Assembly: GCA_028687935.1 (NCBI GenBank)
Contig: JAQTZE010000002.1
Location: forward strand, 186,001-250,000
Source of the DNA: Sulfurimonas sp.
GTDB taxonomy: Bacteria; Campylobacterota; Campylobacteria; Campylobacterales; Sulfurimonadaceae
Direction: 5' to 3'
Length of the DNA stretch: 64,000 nt
The notes under the pieces are model-generated. The model searched no databases and was not told where the DNA came from. It was given only the letters and a program-made list of their open reading frames with translations. Both the position numbers and the translations under genes were made by a program. Every line of letters begins with the position of its first letter. Position 1 is the stretch's first letter. Shown here piece after piece: positions 1-9,658 of this stretch.

Positions 1-1672
1 TGTCTTTATGGATGAATTCAGCAAGATAATTTGCTTGTTTAATCCCTTGTAATGCTGCTTTTGTTTTTGCAATGATTTGATGATTGATTGAATGATTACT
101 GAGAAAATTGCTGTAATGTACTTTAGCTTCTTCTGAAGTATAACCTAACATATCGATTATTGAATGACTGATATACGTGACAATGCCGTTGGTATCATGA
201 ATATAAAAACAATAATCACCTGCAATATTTTCGATCAAATGCTGAAATTTTGCATTAGTAAGCTTGAGATCTTCTTCAATTTTTTTTTCTTCACTTAAAT
301 CTTTAATAAAAGTCCACATGATAGGCTTGTCACTTGGGTCTTTCATGATAAAGCCCATAGTTTCGACAGGATAGGTAGATCCATCTTTTTTGAAGCACTC
401 TTTTTCATAAGGACCAAAACTCGTATTTGTATTTAGTAGACTAAATTGCTCTTTTAACTGTTCATGGAAGTTTGTTGGTGTCAAATCCCAGCATGTAAAG
501 TGTTTCAACTCTTCTACCGTATAGCCCGTAGAGTTTATCATACTCGAATTAGCGCTGATAAATGCACCCGTATCAAAATCGATCATTGCTAGTCCTAACG
601 GAGATCGTTTATATAAAGTTTTAAAGAGATTTTTGTTATTTCGTAAAATTTTATTGGTTCGTAGCACATAGGAGAGCATCAGTAAGATCATGATGACAAA
701 TATAGCGATAGAAATAAAAGTATTTGTGACCCATTTTGGCAATAAAGGATTTGAACTGTCGTAAATAAAGCTATCCAGCGTAAACTCTTGGGGCAATAGC
801 TTGAGCTCTTTATAGACATTTGCGATGTGCTGCCAGCGTTTTGGATTCATATAACCTATTTCGATGAGATCAGGCTGTAGAAGCGGTATCATTTGATCAG
901 ATTCATACTGCAACTGATCAAAAGTCAAAGTAGGTGCATATTTATTTATAATAAGATTGATTATCTCTTCTTTGTGCTCTTTTGCGTATTGCCATCCACG
1001 CAAACTCGCCTCTCGAAATTTTTCTACTCTTTGTGGGTTCTCATGGAGCTCTTCTTCGGAGGTAAAAAGATTGTCTCCATAAAAATCAATTCCTGCTGAT
1101 CGAGGGGTGAAAGATCGATAAGAGAACTTCGCTAATTTATAATAATAGGGCTCATTTGATATATAGCCTGACATGGCATCTACATTATGGTCTATCAAAT
1201 CTTGAGGATTAAAAGAGTGTGGCAGGAGTGTTAATTGATCACTTGAGATACCTTCATGGTGTAAATAAGCAAGTAGTTCCCCTGATTGTGCTTCAAGCAT
1301 AATACGCTTGCCAATTAAGTCGTGCAATGAATGAATAGCAATATTCGTATGGATTTCATAGGGAGATTCTTGAAAAATAACTGCCAATACAACGACTTTT
1401 GCCCCTGCAGCACGCGATAATAAAAGGCTGCTCGAACCAACACCATAGTCCGCTTTTTTATCGACAACACTCTCCACTGGATCCATACCAGGAGTAGCTG
1501 GAAGTATCGTTACATCTAAGCCAACATCTTTATAGTAGCCTTTTTCTTTAGCAGCATAATAGCCTGCAAATTGAAAAGCATGTGTCCACTTCAGTTGCAG
1601 TGTGACTTTATCTAAATCTTGGGCAGATAAAAGTTGAGAAGCTATAAAAAATAATAGGAAAATAGAGTGCAT
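1..1672 (-). CDS. NMT1/THI5-type periplasmic-binding domain sensor with PAS domains (C-terminus cut by window edge)
   Basis: The reading frame stays open from about 1672 to the window edge, so the C-terminal output domain is not visible. It starts with a hydrophobic signal peptide ending around LLSAQ, then a domain like the NMT1/THI5 and ABC-transport substrate-binding proteins (LQLKWTHAFQFAGYYAAKEK is the diagnostic start). A single membrane helix follows near residues 310-330, then at least two PAS domains. Proteins of this build usually end in a histidine kinase or GGDEF domain; which one applies here is unknown. ATG at 1672 has AGAGG six bases upstream; an in-frame ATG at 1678 is the alternative. 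It lies 18 bases behind the CBS/PAS/GGDEF/EAL gene and probably shares its transcript. The ligand is unknown; the family fold suggests a small molecule sensed in the periplasm. Confidence 0.8.
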   Translation of the reverse strand, partial: MHSIFLLFFIASQLLSAQDLDKVTLQLKWTHAFQFAGYYAAKEKGYYKDVGLDVTILPATPGMDPVESVVDKKADYGVGSSSLLLSRAAGAKVVVLAVIFQESPYEIHTNIAIHSLHDLIGKRIMLEAQSGELLAYLHHEGISSDQLTLLPHSFNPQDLIDHNVDAMSGYISNEPYYYKLAKFSYRSFTPRSAGIDFYGDNLFTSEEELHENPQRVEKFREASLRGWQYAKEHKEEIINLIINKYAPTLTFDQLQYESDQMIPLLQPDLIEIGYMNPKRWQHIANVYKELKLLPQEFTLDSFIYDSSNPLLPKWVTNTFISIAIFVIMILLMLSYVLRTNKILRNNKNLFKTLYKRSPLGLAMIDFDTGAFISANSSMINSTGYTVEELKHFTCWDLTPTNFHEQLKEQFSLLNTNTSFGPYEKECFKKDGSTYPVETMGFIMKDPSDKPIMWTFIKDLSEEKKIEEDLKLTNAKFQHLIENIAGDYCFYIHDTNGIVTYISHSIIDMLGYTSEEAKVHYSNFLSNHSINHQIIAKTKAALQGIKQANYLAEFIHKD

Positions 1673-1690
1673 CTTCATCCTCTTTGCGCG

Positions 1691-4600
1691 TTAATGTAAT
1701 GGATATTTTTTTTCAAATTCACTCACACTCACAGGTCTGCTCTCCAGATAGCCTTGATAGATATCACATCCAATACTCTGCAAAAATTCTAATTGTTCCT
1801 GCGTTTCAACGCCTTCTGCGACAATATCAAAATTTAAAATATGCCCCATTTCAACGATAACTTTGGTTATAGCCGTATCATCTCTGTCATAAGGGATATC
1901 ACTCACAAAGCTCTTATCCACTTTAAGCGTGTCTAGTGGAAATCTTTTCAGATAGGAAAGAGAAGAGTAGCCTGTTCCAAAATCATCTATGACAAGCTTC
2001 ACACCTAAAGAGCGAAGAGAGTGTAGTATCTTCATTGACTCTTCACTATTGTGCATAATAGCGCTCTCTGTAAGTTCAAGCTCAAGGTATTTTGGATTGA
2101 TCTCAAAACTTTCAATAGCACTTTTAACTTCATGTACAAAATCATCACTCTTAAGTTGCAGTGCTGAGACATTGATGCTTATTGAAATGAGTTTTTTCCC
2201 TTCATCTTCCCATTTTGCCAAAAGCCTACACGCTTCTTGCAGTACAAAAGAACCTATATGTCGTATAAGTCCGCTCTCTTCGGCGATTGGGATAAATGCA
2301 TCGGGATAGATCAAACCTTGCTCAGGGTTGTTCCATCGTATCAGCGCTTCAGCACCTATGAGTTTTTTTGTTTTGATATGGATCTGTGGTTGGAGATAGA
2401 CCTCTAGCTCTTTGCGAGATATCGCTTCTCTGAGTCTGTTTTCTAGTTGCAGTTTATCTCTCGCTTCCACAGTCATCTCGTTTATATAGTAGACAAAGTT
2501 GTTACCGCCTTTATTTTTTGCTTTGTAGAGGGCGACATCTGCGTACTGCAGCATCTCTTGAGAAGATTTAATCTCTTCATTTAAGATACTGATTCCAATA
2601 CTCACTCCGATTTGAAGATTTATATTATCTCCAAGTGTCCAAGGTTCTTTGAGTATAGAGATGATTTCTGCTGCTATTTTGCCTGCATCATGTGTACGGT
2701 AGATATCAGGAAGTAGTATGGCAAATTCATCGCCTCCAAGTCTGGATATCATATCTACACCTCTGAGGCGATGAGTGAGACGATCTGCTATTTTTTGTAA
2801 AAGTTCATCACCGATCATATGTCCGTAGCTGTCGTTTACATTTTTAAATCTGTCGAGATCCAAAAGTAATAGTGCAAACATAGATTTATTGCGTTTATAG
2901 CGTCGTAGACTGTTTTCGAGCGTTGAGAGGAGTAGCAGTCTATTTGGAAGCATTGTTAGTGAATCATGGTGTGCCAAAAATTCTAGTTGCTGTTCGTCTA
3001 GCTTTTGCTGCGTTATATCTGAAAAAACGCCTACATAGTTGACAATCTCTCCAAAAGAGTTACGGACTTCGTTTATGTTTAAGAGTTCAGGATAGAACTC
3101 ACCATTTTTTTTGCGGTTCCAAATCTCTCCACGCCAATGGGCATTTGCATTGAGCTCTTCCCAAAGTGCATCATAAAACGTTTTATCTTGACGACCTGAA
3201 CTTAAAAATGAGGGATTTTTACCTATCACTTCCTCTTCACTATAGCCAGTGAGATAACAAAAAGCTTGATTTACTCGCGTGATATTTTGATTTTTATCCG
3301 TTACCATGATCCCTTCATTAGTCGTTCTAAAGACTGACTCTATCTCGAGACGCTCTTGGATGATAGCTTTTTGCTCGCTTACATCAAAAAGGATACAGTG
3401 GGTATGGTGGGGATTATGTGTCTCATCATAGGCAACAGTTCCATTGATTTTAAGACTAACTTGTTTGTTATTTTTGTCAATAAATTGAAACGCTTGTCCA
3501 TGGACATGTCCACTTTGTATAAACTTTGGAAAGGCAGAACTCAACTCTTTGAGAGACTCTTGTGTAAGAAAATCGCCAAAATGTTTTCCCTTGACTTCCT
3601 CATTACTATAGCCTAGTAGATCACTCCATTTTTTATTGATATCAAGAATCCTTCCTTCGGTATCAAGAGACTGGTAGGCGTAGGGAGCATTGAAAAAGAG
3701 TTCTTTGAATTTTGTTTCGTTTTTTTGTAACTCTTCTATAAAAAACTTTTGTTCTGTGATATCAGTCAAGATACAGTGTGTATGCAGAAAGTTCCCATTG
3801 CTATCATTACTGGTTCGCCCTTGTAGTTGAACCCAACGGATAGCTTTATTTTTGGTAATGAATTCAAATTCAGGACTATCAATCGTGCCACACTCTAAAA
3901 GACGAGGAAAGTTCTTTTCCAAGGTCGCTAAAGAAGTTGGTGCGATGAATTCAGTATAGTTGTGGCCTATAACCTCTTCTTTTGTATATCCGAAATGATC
4001 AAGCCAAGAGCTGTTAATATCCAGTATAACCCCATTTCTATCGAGTGACTGGTAGGGAAGAGGTGCTTGTTCAAAAAGTTCACGAAAGCGAGTCTCACTT
4101 GCACTCAGTTGGCTTCTAAGATTCTCTTCGAGTGTAATATCTTCTTTGAAACCTATATAGTTTGTCACTTCTCCCCGTGAGTTTGCGAGTGGGGTAATAC
4201 TGAGTTTTTCATGATAGAGCGCACCATTTTTACGTTTATTTGTAACGATTCCCTGCCATGGATTTCCCTGCTCAATACACTCCCAAAGGATTTTGTAAAA
4301 CTCTTTGCTTTGGAGACCAGAACTGATCAGTTCTGATGGTTTTTTCCCTAAAGCATAGGATATTTCATACCCTGTAAGTCTTGCAAACGCAGGATTTGCC
4401 CATTGTATAATAGCTTTTGTATTTGTGATAACAATAGCGGTTGTAGAAGTCTCAAACGCAGCCATAAAGATATCGAGCTCTTTTTTCTGCGTTTGAAGTT
4501 TATTGATAGTTGACTCTTTGGAGTTTAAAGAGTCGATGAGAAGTTCTATGGCTTTTCCATGAAAAGAGCTCATGATGTCATGACGCTCGATAAGTCCGTG

Positions 4601-5320
4601 CATTGTTTCATTCTCATCAAGTACAATGAGTTGTAGTGTATTATGTGCGCGCATCTCTTGTACTACATCTTGTAAAAGTGTTTTTGTAGTAGTAGTAAAA
4701 GGTTCTATTAAAGATAGCGCAGATATCTTTGTATCTGGTGCTATTTTCTTTTTTGCAAACTCAAGCATCTCTTTTTCACTGATGATCGCTTTGATCTTTT
4801 TGTTTTCTAAAATAAGTACGGAGCTTGCTTGTAGCTCTTCAAAGATATTTAAGATATCAGCAACCGTTTGGTGATACTCCAGTGTCGGAAAATCTTCTTT
4901 ACTTATCTCTTGTGCAGTTTTACTTATAACAAAAAAATCGAGTCCAAGATGTGTCAAAAAATCATATTCGGTGGCTAGACCTGCGAGTTTTCCTTCATCA
5001 TCTACGACTATAAGATGTCTATAGCCTTTTGCATAGATAAGTGTATATGCCTCAAAAAAAGCAAGAGAGTTGTGTGCACTGAGAATAGGTGCACTCATAA
5101 CTTCATTGATGTTTGTTTTACTGATATCTATTTTTGAGGCAAAGAGTTTGAGGGTGTCTTTTTGCGTAAAAATGCCAAGAGGAAAATTAGCATCATCAAT
5201 AATGACACAGCAACTGAGTTTTTTCTCCGACATGAGATCAAGCATCTTGTCGACTTTGTCATAAGGATGAAGCGTAAAGACATCCTTAGTAAGGATATCT
5301 TTGAGTAAAATATTTGGCAT
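1691..5320 (-). CDS. Large CBS-CBS-PAS4-GGDEF-EAL cyclic-di-GMP turnover protein
   Basis: A 1209-residue protein without an obvious membrane segment. In order: four CBS repeats (about 1-265, usually adenine-nucleotide sensing), four PAS domains (beginning near 285, 411, 538 and 660), a GGDEF domain with intact GGDEF near residue 861, and an EAL domain with intact EAL near residue 991 and the DDFGTGYSSL metal-binding segment. Both catalytic motifs look complete, so it may both make and degrade cyclic-di-GMP; which activity dominates cannot be read from sequence. It follows pilT with a 6-base gap, and the downstream gene is another PAS sensor. This suggests, but does not prove, that it couples energy and redox cues to type IV pilus retraction. 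No strong Shine-Dalgarno is seen before the ATG. Confidence 0.93.
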   Translation of the reverse strand: MPNILLKDILTKDVFTLHPYDKVDKMLDLMSEKKLSCCVIIDDANFPLGIFTQKDTLKLFASKIDISKTNINEVMSAPILSAHNSLAFFEAYTLIYAKGYRHLIVVDDEGKLAGLATEYDFLTHLGLDFFVISKTAQEISKEDFPTLEYHQTVADILNIFEELQASSVLILENKKIKAIISEKEMLEFAKKKIAPDTKISALSLIEPFTTTTKTLLQDVVQEMRAHNTLQLIVLDENETMHGLIERHDIMSSFHGKAIELLIDSLNSKESTINKLQTQKKELDIFMAAFETSTTAIVITNTKAIIQWANPAFARLTGYEISYALGKKPSELISSGLQSKEFYKILWECIEQGNPWQGIVTNKRKNGALYHEKLSITPLANSRGEVTNYIGFKEDITLEENLRSQLSASETRFRELFEQAPLPYQSLDRNGVILDINSSWLDHFGYTKEEVIGHNYTEFIAPTSLATLEKNFPRLLECGTIDSPEFEFITKNKAIRWVQLQGRTSNDSNGNFLHTHCILTDITEQKFFIEELQKNETKFKELFFNAPYAYQSLDTEGRILDINKKWSDLLGYSNEEVKGKHFGDFLTQESLKELSSAFPKFIQSGHVHGQAFQFIDKNNKQVSLKINGTVAYDETHNPHHTHCILFDVSEQKAIIQERLEIESVFRTTNEGIMVTDKNQNITRVNQAFCYLTGYSEEEVIGKNPSFLSSGRQDKTFYDALWEELNANAHWRGEIWNRKKNGEFYPELLNINEVRNSFGEIVNYVGVFSDITQQKLDEQQLEFLAHHDSLTMLPNRLLLLSTLENSLRRYKRNKSMFALLLLDLDRFKNVNDSYGHMIGDELLQKIADRLTHRLRGVDMISRLGGDEFAILLPDIYRTHDAGKIAAEIISILKEPWTLGDNINLQIGVSIGISILNEEIKSSQEMLQYADVALYKAKNKGGNNFVYYINEMTVEARDKLQLENRLREAISRKELEVYLQPQIHIKTKKLIGAEALIRWNNPEQGLIYPDAFIPIAEESGLIRHIGSFVLQEACRLLAKWEDEGKKLISISINVSALQLKSDDFVHEVKSAIESFEINPKYLELELTESAIMHNSEESMKILHSLRSLGVKLVIDDFGTGYSSLSYLKRFPLDTLKVDKSFVSDIPYDRDDTAITKVIVEMGHILNFDIVAEGVETQEQLEFLQSIGCDIYQGYLESRPVSVSEFEKKYPLH

Positions 5321-5326
5321 CTGTAT

Positions 5327-6433
5327 TTAGAGTGCTTGAATCATTTTTATAAGCTCTTCAGGTCTGTTGGAGTGCTTGATGGCATTCTCTTTACTGATAG
5401 CTTTTTTCTGTAGCAGTTCGATGATCTGTTGCGTTTGCGTCGTCATGTGCGTTTCTTGTTGGTTCAGCTGCATTTGAGAATAGATTTGGTGTACCTTGTC
5501 TTCACGTATCTGATTTTGTACAGCAGGATTGGTGATGAGTATCTCCTGCGTAGCAACTTTACCACCACCAACACGCGGGATAAGCGTTTGAGAGATTACA
5601 GCGACAAGTGAAGAGGAGAGCTGTGCGCGAACTTGCGCTTGTTCTTCTCCATCAAATACGTCGATGATACGGTTGATAGTTCCAGGAGCGGAATTGGTAT
5701 GGAGTGTTCCAAAAACCAAGTGACCCGTTTCCGCAGCTGTAAGTGCCGCACCGATAGTCTCTGCATCACGCATCTCTCCGATGAGGATAACATCGGGATC
5801 TTGACGGAGTGCATATTTGAGCGCTGCTGCAAAAGACTTAGTATTGCTTCCAACATCTCTTTGAGAAAAAAGAGATTTGTTATTTTTATGAACAAACTCC
5901 ACAGGATCTTCGATAGTGATGATGTGACGGCGTTCTGTGAGGTTTATCTCATGAAGCATTGAAGCGAGTGTTGTTGATTTACCACTTCCTGTAGGACCAG
6001 TGACGAGGATAAGGCCTTTTTCTTTTTTTATGAGCTCTTTGAAGATAGGAGGATTTCCATACTCATCAAGGGTTGGAATATCAATAGGAATCATACGAAA
6101 CGCACACCCTATACCGTGGATAGTTCTATAGTAGTTCGCACGAAAACGACCAACATCTTTGAGTTCAAATGAAAAGTCAAGTTCGTTGTTCTCTTCAAAC
6201 TCTTTCTTCTGTTTATCTTCTATGAGTGTATAGGCCATCTCTTCTACTTCTTTGGCGGTCAAAACAGGAAGATTAAGCGGTCTGAGCTCTTTGTCTATTC
6301 TTATTTGAGGCTCACTGCCTACTACGAGGTGTAAGTCAGAAGATTTAAAAGCCAAAACGCTTTTGAGCAGTTTTTTAATGTCTAGAGTTTTTCTATCGGA
6401 AACGTCAGTAGGTGTGTTTGTATCAGTACTCAT
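5327..6433 (-). CDS. pilT: PilT-like type IV pilus retraction ATPase
   Basis: 368 residues, normal for PilT. It has the N-terminal PAS-like region and a RecA-type ATPase core with Walker A GPTGSGKSTTLAS (near residue 148), Walker B region DPDVILIGEMRD and His-box TGHLVFGTLHTNSA. PilT hexamers at the inner membrane depolymerise type IV pili, powering twitching and, in competent bacteria, DNA uptake. The start ATG overlaps the stop of the upstream Spx-like gene by 4 bases (ATGA), so translation is probably coupled. No other pilus gene is in the window. The C-terminus lacks the AIRNLIRE motif typical of many PilT proteins as far as I can see, so a PilU-like or divergent retraction role is possible. 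Confidence 0.9.
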   Translation of the reverse strand: MSTDTNTPTDVSDRKTLDIKKLLKSVLAFKSSDLHLVVGSEPQIRIDKELRPLNLPVLTAKEVEEMAYTLIEDKQKKEFEENNELDFSFELKDVGRFRANYYRTIHGIGCAFRMIPIDIPTLDEYGNPPIFKELIKKEKGLILVTGPTGSGKSTTLASMLHEINLTERRHIITIEDPVEFVHKNNKSLFSQRDVGSNTKSFAAALKYALRQDPDVILIGEMRDAETIGAALTAAETGHLVFGTLHTNSAPGTINRIIDVFDGEEQAQVRAQLSSSLVAVISQTLIPRVGGGKVATQEILITNPAVQNQIREDKVHQIYSQMQLNQQETHMTTQTQQIIELLQKKAISKENAIKHSNRPEELIKMIQAL

Positions 6434-6771
6434 AAAAATGCTCCTTGGTAGTCAGTTTCATTAAAACCAACGATAACTCTGTTATTGAACTCAATAACCG
6501 GACGTTTAATTAGTAGATTTTCTTTGCACAGCCACTCCGCCATCTCTGCATCGTTGCAATTTTTATCTTTGAGAGCTAGTGTTCTGTAGGTTGTGCTTTT
6601 TGCGTTAAATAGTTTTTTTATCTCTATCTCTTTGAGCCAAAAATCTACTTTTTCGCATCCAACAGGCTGCGTTTTGAAGTCATGAAGAAGATACTCAAGC
6701 GAGTGCTTTTTAAAAAACGCAAGAGCTTTTTTGACACTGTCACAGTTTTTGATCCCATAGATCTTTATCAT
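6430..6771 (-). CDS. ArsC/Spx/YffB-family thioredoxin-fold protein
   Basis: 113 residues, the usual length of the YffB/Spx branch of the ArsC family. It opens with IYGIKNCDSVKKALAFF, where the single Cys of the active-site loop matches YffB rather than the two-Cys Spx of Firmicutes, and a family-typical RPVIEFNNRVIVGFNE segment lies near the C-terminus. YffB-type proteins are thought to act as glutathione-dependent thiol reductases, but the substrate is not established. It lies 5 bases after gatC and overlaps pilT by 4 bases, so it is in the middle of one operon; I see no functional logic linking the three. Confidence 0.85.
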   Translation of the reverse strand: MIKIYGIKNCDSVKKALAFFKKHSLEYLLHDFKTQPVGCEKVDFWLKEIEIKKLFNAKSTTYRTLALKDKNCNDAEMAEWLCKENLLIKRPVIEFNNRVIVGFNETDYQGAFL

Positions 6772-6776
6772 CAGAG

Positions 6777-7067
6777 TTACTCGATAATCTTTGGAACGAT
6801 AAAGAAGTGATCGCCTGCGTTTGGTGCATGTTTGAGAATATCATCACTGATAGCTCTCTCACAAGAAGGTGCGTCTTCTCTCAAATAAGTAGCATTGTCA
6901 TTCATCGCAAATTTATCATCCACGTTTTCTGTACTCAGTTCGCTGAGGTTATCAACAAAAGACATGATTTCTGAGAGCTGTTCGATAATCTCTTCACGTT
7001 TGTCGTCTGATATTTTAAGATAAGATAATTTTTCCAATCTTGTCAATAAGGCATTGTCTACTTGCAT
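6777..7067 (-). CDS. gatC: Asp/Glu-tRNA(Asn/Gln) amidotransferase subunit C
   Basis: 96 residues, typical GatC length. The N-terminal helix LTRLEKLSYLKISDDKREEI, the FVDNLSELST segment and the C-terminal LREDAPSCERAISDDILKHAP match the family. GatC is the small chaperone-like subunit that holds GatA and GatB together; the complex converts misacylated Glu-tRNA(Gln) and Asp-tRNA(Asn) to the amides, a required route in Campylobacterota. GatA and GatB are not in the window. First gene of the minus-strand group, divergent from the YfgM-like gene across about 140 bases. Confidence 0.93.
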   Translation of the reverse strand: MQVDNALLTRLEKLSYLKISDDKREEIIEQLSEIMSFVDNLSELSTENVDDKFAMNDNATYLREDAPSCERAISDDILKHAPNAGDHFFIVPKIIE

Positions 7068-7208
7068 ATGTATCCCTGATGTTGTAGTTTTATTTCTACG
7101 ATTGTAACAAAAAAAACTTATAGAAAGAATTCATTTGATGAAACTTTAACAAAGGTTGCGATATTATTTTGCACATTTTGATAAGTATATATAAATTAAG
7201 GACTATTT

Positions 7209-7805
7209 TTGAGTTTAAAAAATGATATAGAGATGGTAAAAGAGGAGTTAAACTCCGAAGAGAAGTTTTTTGAAAAAGCGGTTGTGACTGAGAGATTTAT
7301 AAAAAAATATAAGAATGTCATCATAGGTTCAGTTGCTGCGATAGTAGTTGTTGTTGCTGCAAATATAGCGTACGACATCAATAAAGAGTCACAAGTTAAA
7401 GCTGCTAATGAGACTTTGGCGCTCTTAATGAAAGATGCAAATGATACTGCAAACGCAGCGAGACTTGCAACTTTAAGTCCAGCACTTCATGATGCATGGT
7501 CCTTTTCAAAAGCTATTGCAGAGAAAGATCTTAAAACACTTGAAGAGTTGCAAAACTCTAAGACTTTTATCATCGGTGATCTTGCAAAGTATGAAATTGC
7601 ACAAAGTTCAAAAGATCTTGCAAAACTTGATGCCTATGCTTCAAGACAAAACGCAGTCTATGCTGACTTAGCTGTTATTCAAAGTGCTGTTTTACTCATT
7701 AATGAGGGTAAAGGCGATGCTGCACACCAAAAGCTTGCAACAATCAGTGAAGAGTCTTCACTCCATAAAGTTGCAAAAGCTTTATTACATTATGGGGTTA
7801 AATAA
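7209..7805 (+). CDS. YfgM-like single-pass inner membrane protein with periplasmic helical repeat domain
   Basis: 198 residues. A short cytoplasmic N-terminus (1-35) is followed by one membrane helix near 36-55 (IIGSVAAIVVVVAANIAY) and an alanine-rich, TPR-like helical periplasmic domain. The topology matches YfgM, an ancillary SecYEG partner that passes clients to periplasmic chaperones in E. coli. The next gene is a BamB-like lipoprotein; yfgM-bamB adjacency is conserved in many Proteobacteria, and this is the main support because the sequence itself is divergent. Start is TTG at 7209 with AAGGA at 7197-7201. Confidence 0.65.
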   Translation: MSLKNDIEMVKEELNSEEKFFEKAVVTERFIKKYKNVIIGSVAAIVVVVAANIAYDINKESQVKAANETLALLMKDANDTANAARLATLSPALHDAWSFSKAIAEKDLKTLEELQNSKTFIIGDLAKYEIAQSSKDLAKLDAYASRQNAVYADLAVIQSAVLLINEGKGDAAHQKLATISEESSLHKVAKALLHYGVK

Positions 7806-7808
7806 GTT

Positions 7809-8804
7809 TTGAATAAAATTCTTTTAGCATGTAGTGCCATTGTTATAGTACTTTTTAGTGCTTGTAGTACAAAAGAAGTCTACAAGCCTTTATACTTGGA
7901 TGATGATTGGAGTAAAGGCGGTTCAGCAGATAAAGAAGTCATCGCTATTGGTTCAAATTTGGCTCTGCTTGAAGATCGTACACTTATGTCAAAAAAAGGT
8001 CCTATTGATATTCAGATAGCTGAATCAGAGAGGATTTTAGGAAAAAGTGACGGATGGATACTTAGCTCAAGCATCGAAGGTAACCTTACGATACAAAGTA
8101 TCAATAATAAGGCAAAGCAAGAAAAATTTGAGTTGAAAAAAACAGTTGCAGGTGCGAGTGTTAATGGAGATATCTTAGCGGTCCTCTTTGCTGATAACGA
8201 TATGGCGCTTTACAGTATGGCTTCAAAAGAGTTATTGCTCAAAGAACAGGGTGGCAAATCACTCACTGCTGATTATAGAATAGCAAATCCTTACTTTATG
8301 AAAGAGCTTGTTATCTTTCCTACACTTGATGGAAAAGTTGTTATCATCAACTCTGCACTCAAGAAAAAACTTAGAAGTATCCTTGTTTCGTCTGAAGATA
8401 ACTTTAACAATATAATCTATTTTAATGTTATAGACAATAAAATCATCGCGGCAACTGGAAGCAAGGTGTTTTCACTCTCTCAAAAAGAGGTTCGTGTAAA
8501 TTTCGAGGCTAGAGATATCATCTCAGATGGGAATATCATCTATATCACGACAAAACAGGGTGAAGTCCTTGCTGTGACACCTGACTTACAAGTTATCTCA
8601 AAAATCAAGTTTCCATTTGCACACTTTTATGGGATGATTTCACATGGTGATAAACTCTATCTCTTAGAAAAAGAGGGATACCTTATCGCTCTTGATAAAG
8701 ATATGTATGACTATACAGTGCATGAGGTAGACCTTGAAGAGGGCTTTATCTACAGTACAGAAAAAATGTTTTACATTGCAGATGAGTATATCTCAGTCGA
8801 GTAA
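7809..8804 (+). CDS. BamB-like lipoprotein
   Basis: 331 residues with a lipoprotein signal peptide: MNKILL, hydrophobic stretch, then lipobox FSAC with the lipidated Cys near residue 19. The body has repeated short beta-rich units of the kind xVIINS, KIIAATGSKVFSL, IIYITTKQGEVLAV and KLYLLEKEGYLIALDK, which read as blades of a PQQ-type beta-propeller. BamB is the propeller lipoprotein of the outer-membrane-protein assembly (BAM) complex. It is shorter than E. coli BamB (about 390). Start is TTG three bases after the YfgM-like gene, and its stop overlaps the ATG of the recombinase gene by one base. The assignment rests on propeller pattern plus neighbour. Confidence 0.65.
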   Translation: MNKILLACSAIVIVLFSACSTKEVYKPLYLDDDWSKGGSADKEVIAIGSNLALLEDRTLMSKKGPIDIQIAESERILGKSDGWILSSSIEGNLTIQSINNKAKQEKFELKKTVAGASVNGDILAVLFADNDMALYSMASKELLLKEQGGKSLTADYRIANPYFMKELVIFPTLDGKVVIINSALKKKLRSILVSSEDNFNNIIYFNVIDNKIIAATGSKVFSLSQKEVRVNFEARDIISDGNIIYITTKQGEVLAVTPDLQVISKIKFPFAHFYGMISHGDKLYLLEKEGYLIALDKDMYDYTVHEVDLEEGFIYSTEKMFYIADEYISVE

Positions 8805-9628
8805 TGTCAGGCGAGCTTGAAGCGTTTTTAGAATATATCAGTGTCACTCGGGCACTGAGTAAAAAAAGCGTTGAAGCCTACAGAGGTGATTTGACTTCTA
8901 TAGAAAATGAGCTTGGTAAGCCACTCATAGGGCTTGAAACAAGCTCTATGCTCTCTCTTCTTTGCAAATACACAAACAAAAGAACTCTCAATAGAAAACT
9001 CTCCTCCATCAATGCTTTTTTTGATTTTTGTTATAAAAATCAGTTCAATGCAGAACAAAAAAAGCTCAAGTTTTCAAAAATTCCCAAACTTCTTCCACAA
9101 TTTTTGAGTTTTATTCAGATACAAAACGCAATCAAGATGATCGATAGAAGTTCATGGCTGGGACAGCGCGACTATGCGCTTATCCTTTTTTTGTATGCTA
9201 CGGGTGCAAGGATTAGCGAGGCTCTCTCACTTGCGCGTGACGATATAGAAGGTGAGTGGCTTCATATCCGTCATGCCAAAGGTGAAAAAGAGAGGATAGT
9301 TCCTATAGCTAAAGTAGCCAAAGTCGCAATAGATACCTATCTCGCCTCTCTTGAAAAAGATCACAATCATGTGTGGTGTAACTACAAAGGTGATAAACTC
9401 AGCCGTATCTCCGCTTATAAAATAACACAAAAATATCTTGGTGTCTCACCGCATGTTCTTCGTCACTCGTATGCAACTTCACTTATAAGCGGAGGAGCTG
9501 ATCTGAGAGTGGTGCAAGAGCTTCTTGGACACGCTTCACTTTTGACAACACAAATCTACACCCATATACAAAGGCAAGATCTCAAGGAGACTGTAGATGT
9601 TTATCACCCAATGGCAAAGGAAGAGTAG
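8804..9628 (+). CDS. Xer-family tyrosine recombinase
   Basis: 274 residues with an N-terminal SAM-like core-binding domain and a C-terminal catalytic domain. Catalytic residues are visible: Arg in ATGARISEALSL, Lys in the KGEKERIVP hairpin, His-x-x-Arg in SPHVLRHSYATSL, His in LLGHASLLTTQIYTHI and the nucleophile Tyr in that same segment. Campylobacterota normally resolve chromosome dimers with one Xer recombinase (XerH) acting at a dif site; this chromosomal, operon-embedded copy fits that role, although its length is closer to XerC/XerD than to Helicobacter XerH. Start overlaps the stop of the BamB-like gene by one base. No mobile-element features surround it. Confidence 0.85.
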   Translation: MSGELEAFLEYISVTRALSKKSVEAYRGDLTSIENELGKPLIGLETSSMLSLLCKYTNKRTLNRKLSSINAFFDFCYKNQFNAEQKKLKFSKIPKLLPQFLSFIQIQNAIKMIDRSSWLGQRDYALILFLYATGARISEALSLARDDIEGEWLHIRHAKGEKERIVPIAKVAKVAIDTYLASLEKDHNHVWCNYKGDKLSRISAYKITQKYLGVSPHVLRHSYATSLISGGADLRVVQELLGHASLLTTQIYTHIQRQDLKETVDVYHPMAKEE

Positions 9629-9658
9629 CTATTTTAGCTTTTAATCTAAAGTAAAAAT

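Noticed and set aside
5429-5962. Antisense ORFs of 60-109 residues across pilT and similar ones across most large genes
   Set aside because: They mirror the codon pattern of the real genes, have no ribosome sites and encode no recognisable motif.
8804-9628. Xer gene as an integron or phage integrase
   Set aside because: No attachment-like repeats, tRNA target or cargo genes are nearby, and its length and neighbours fit the chromosomal dimer-resolution enzyme.
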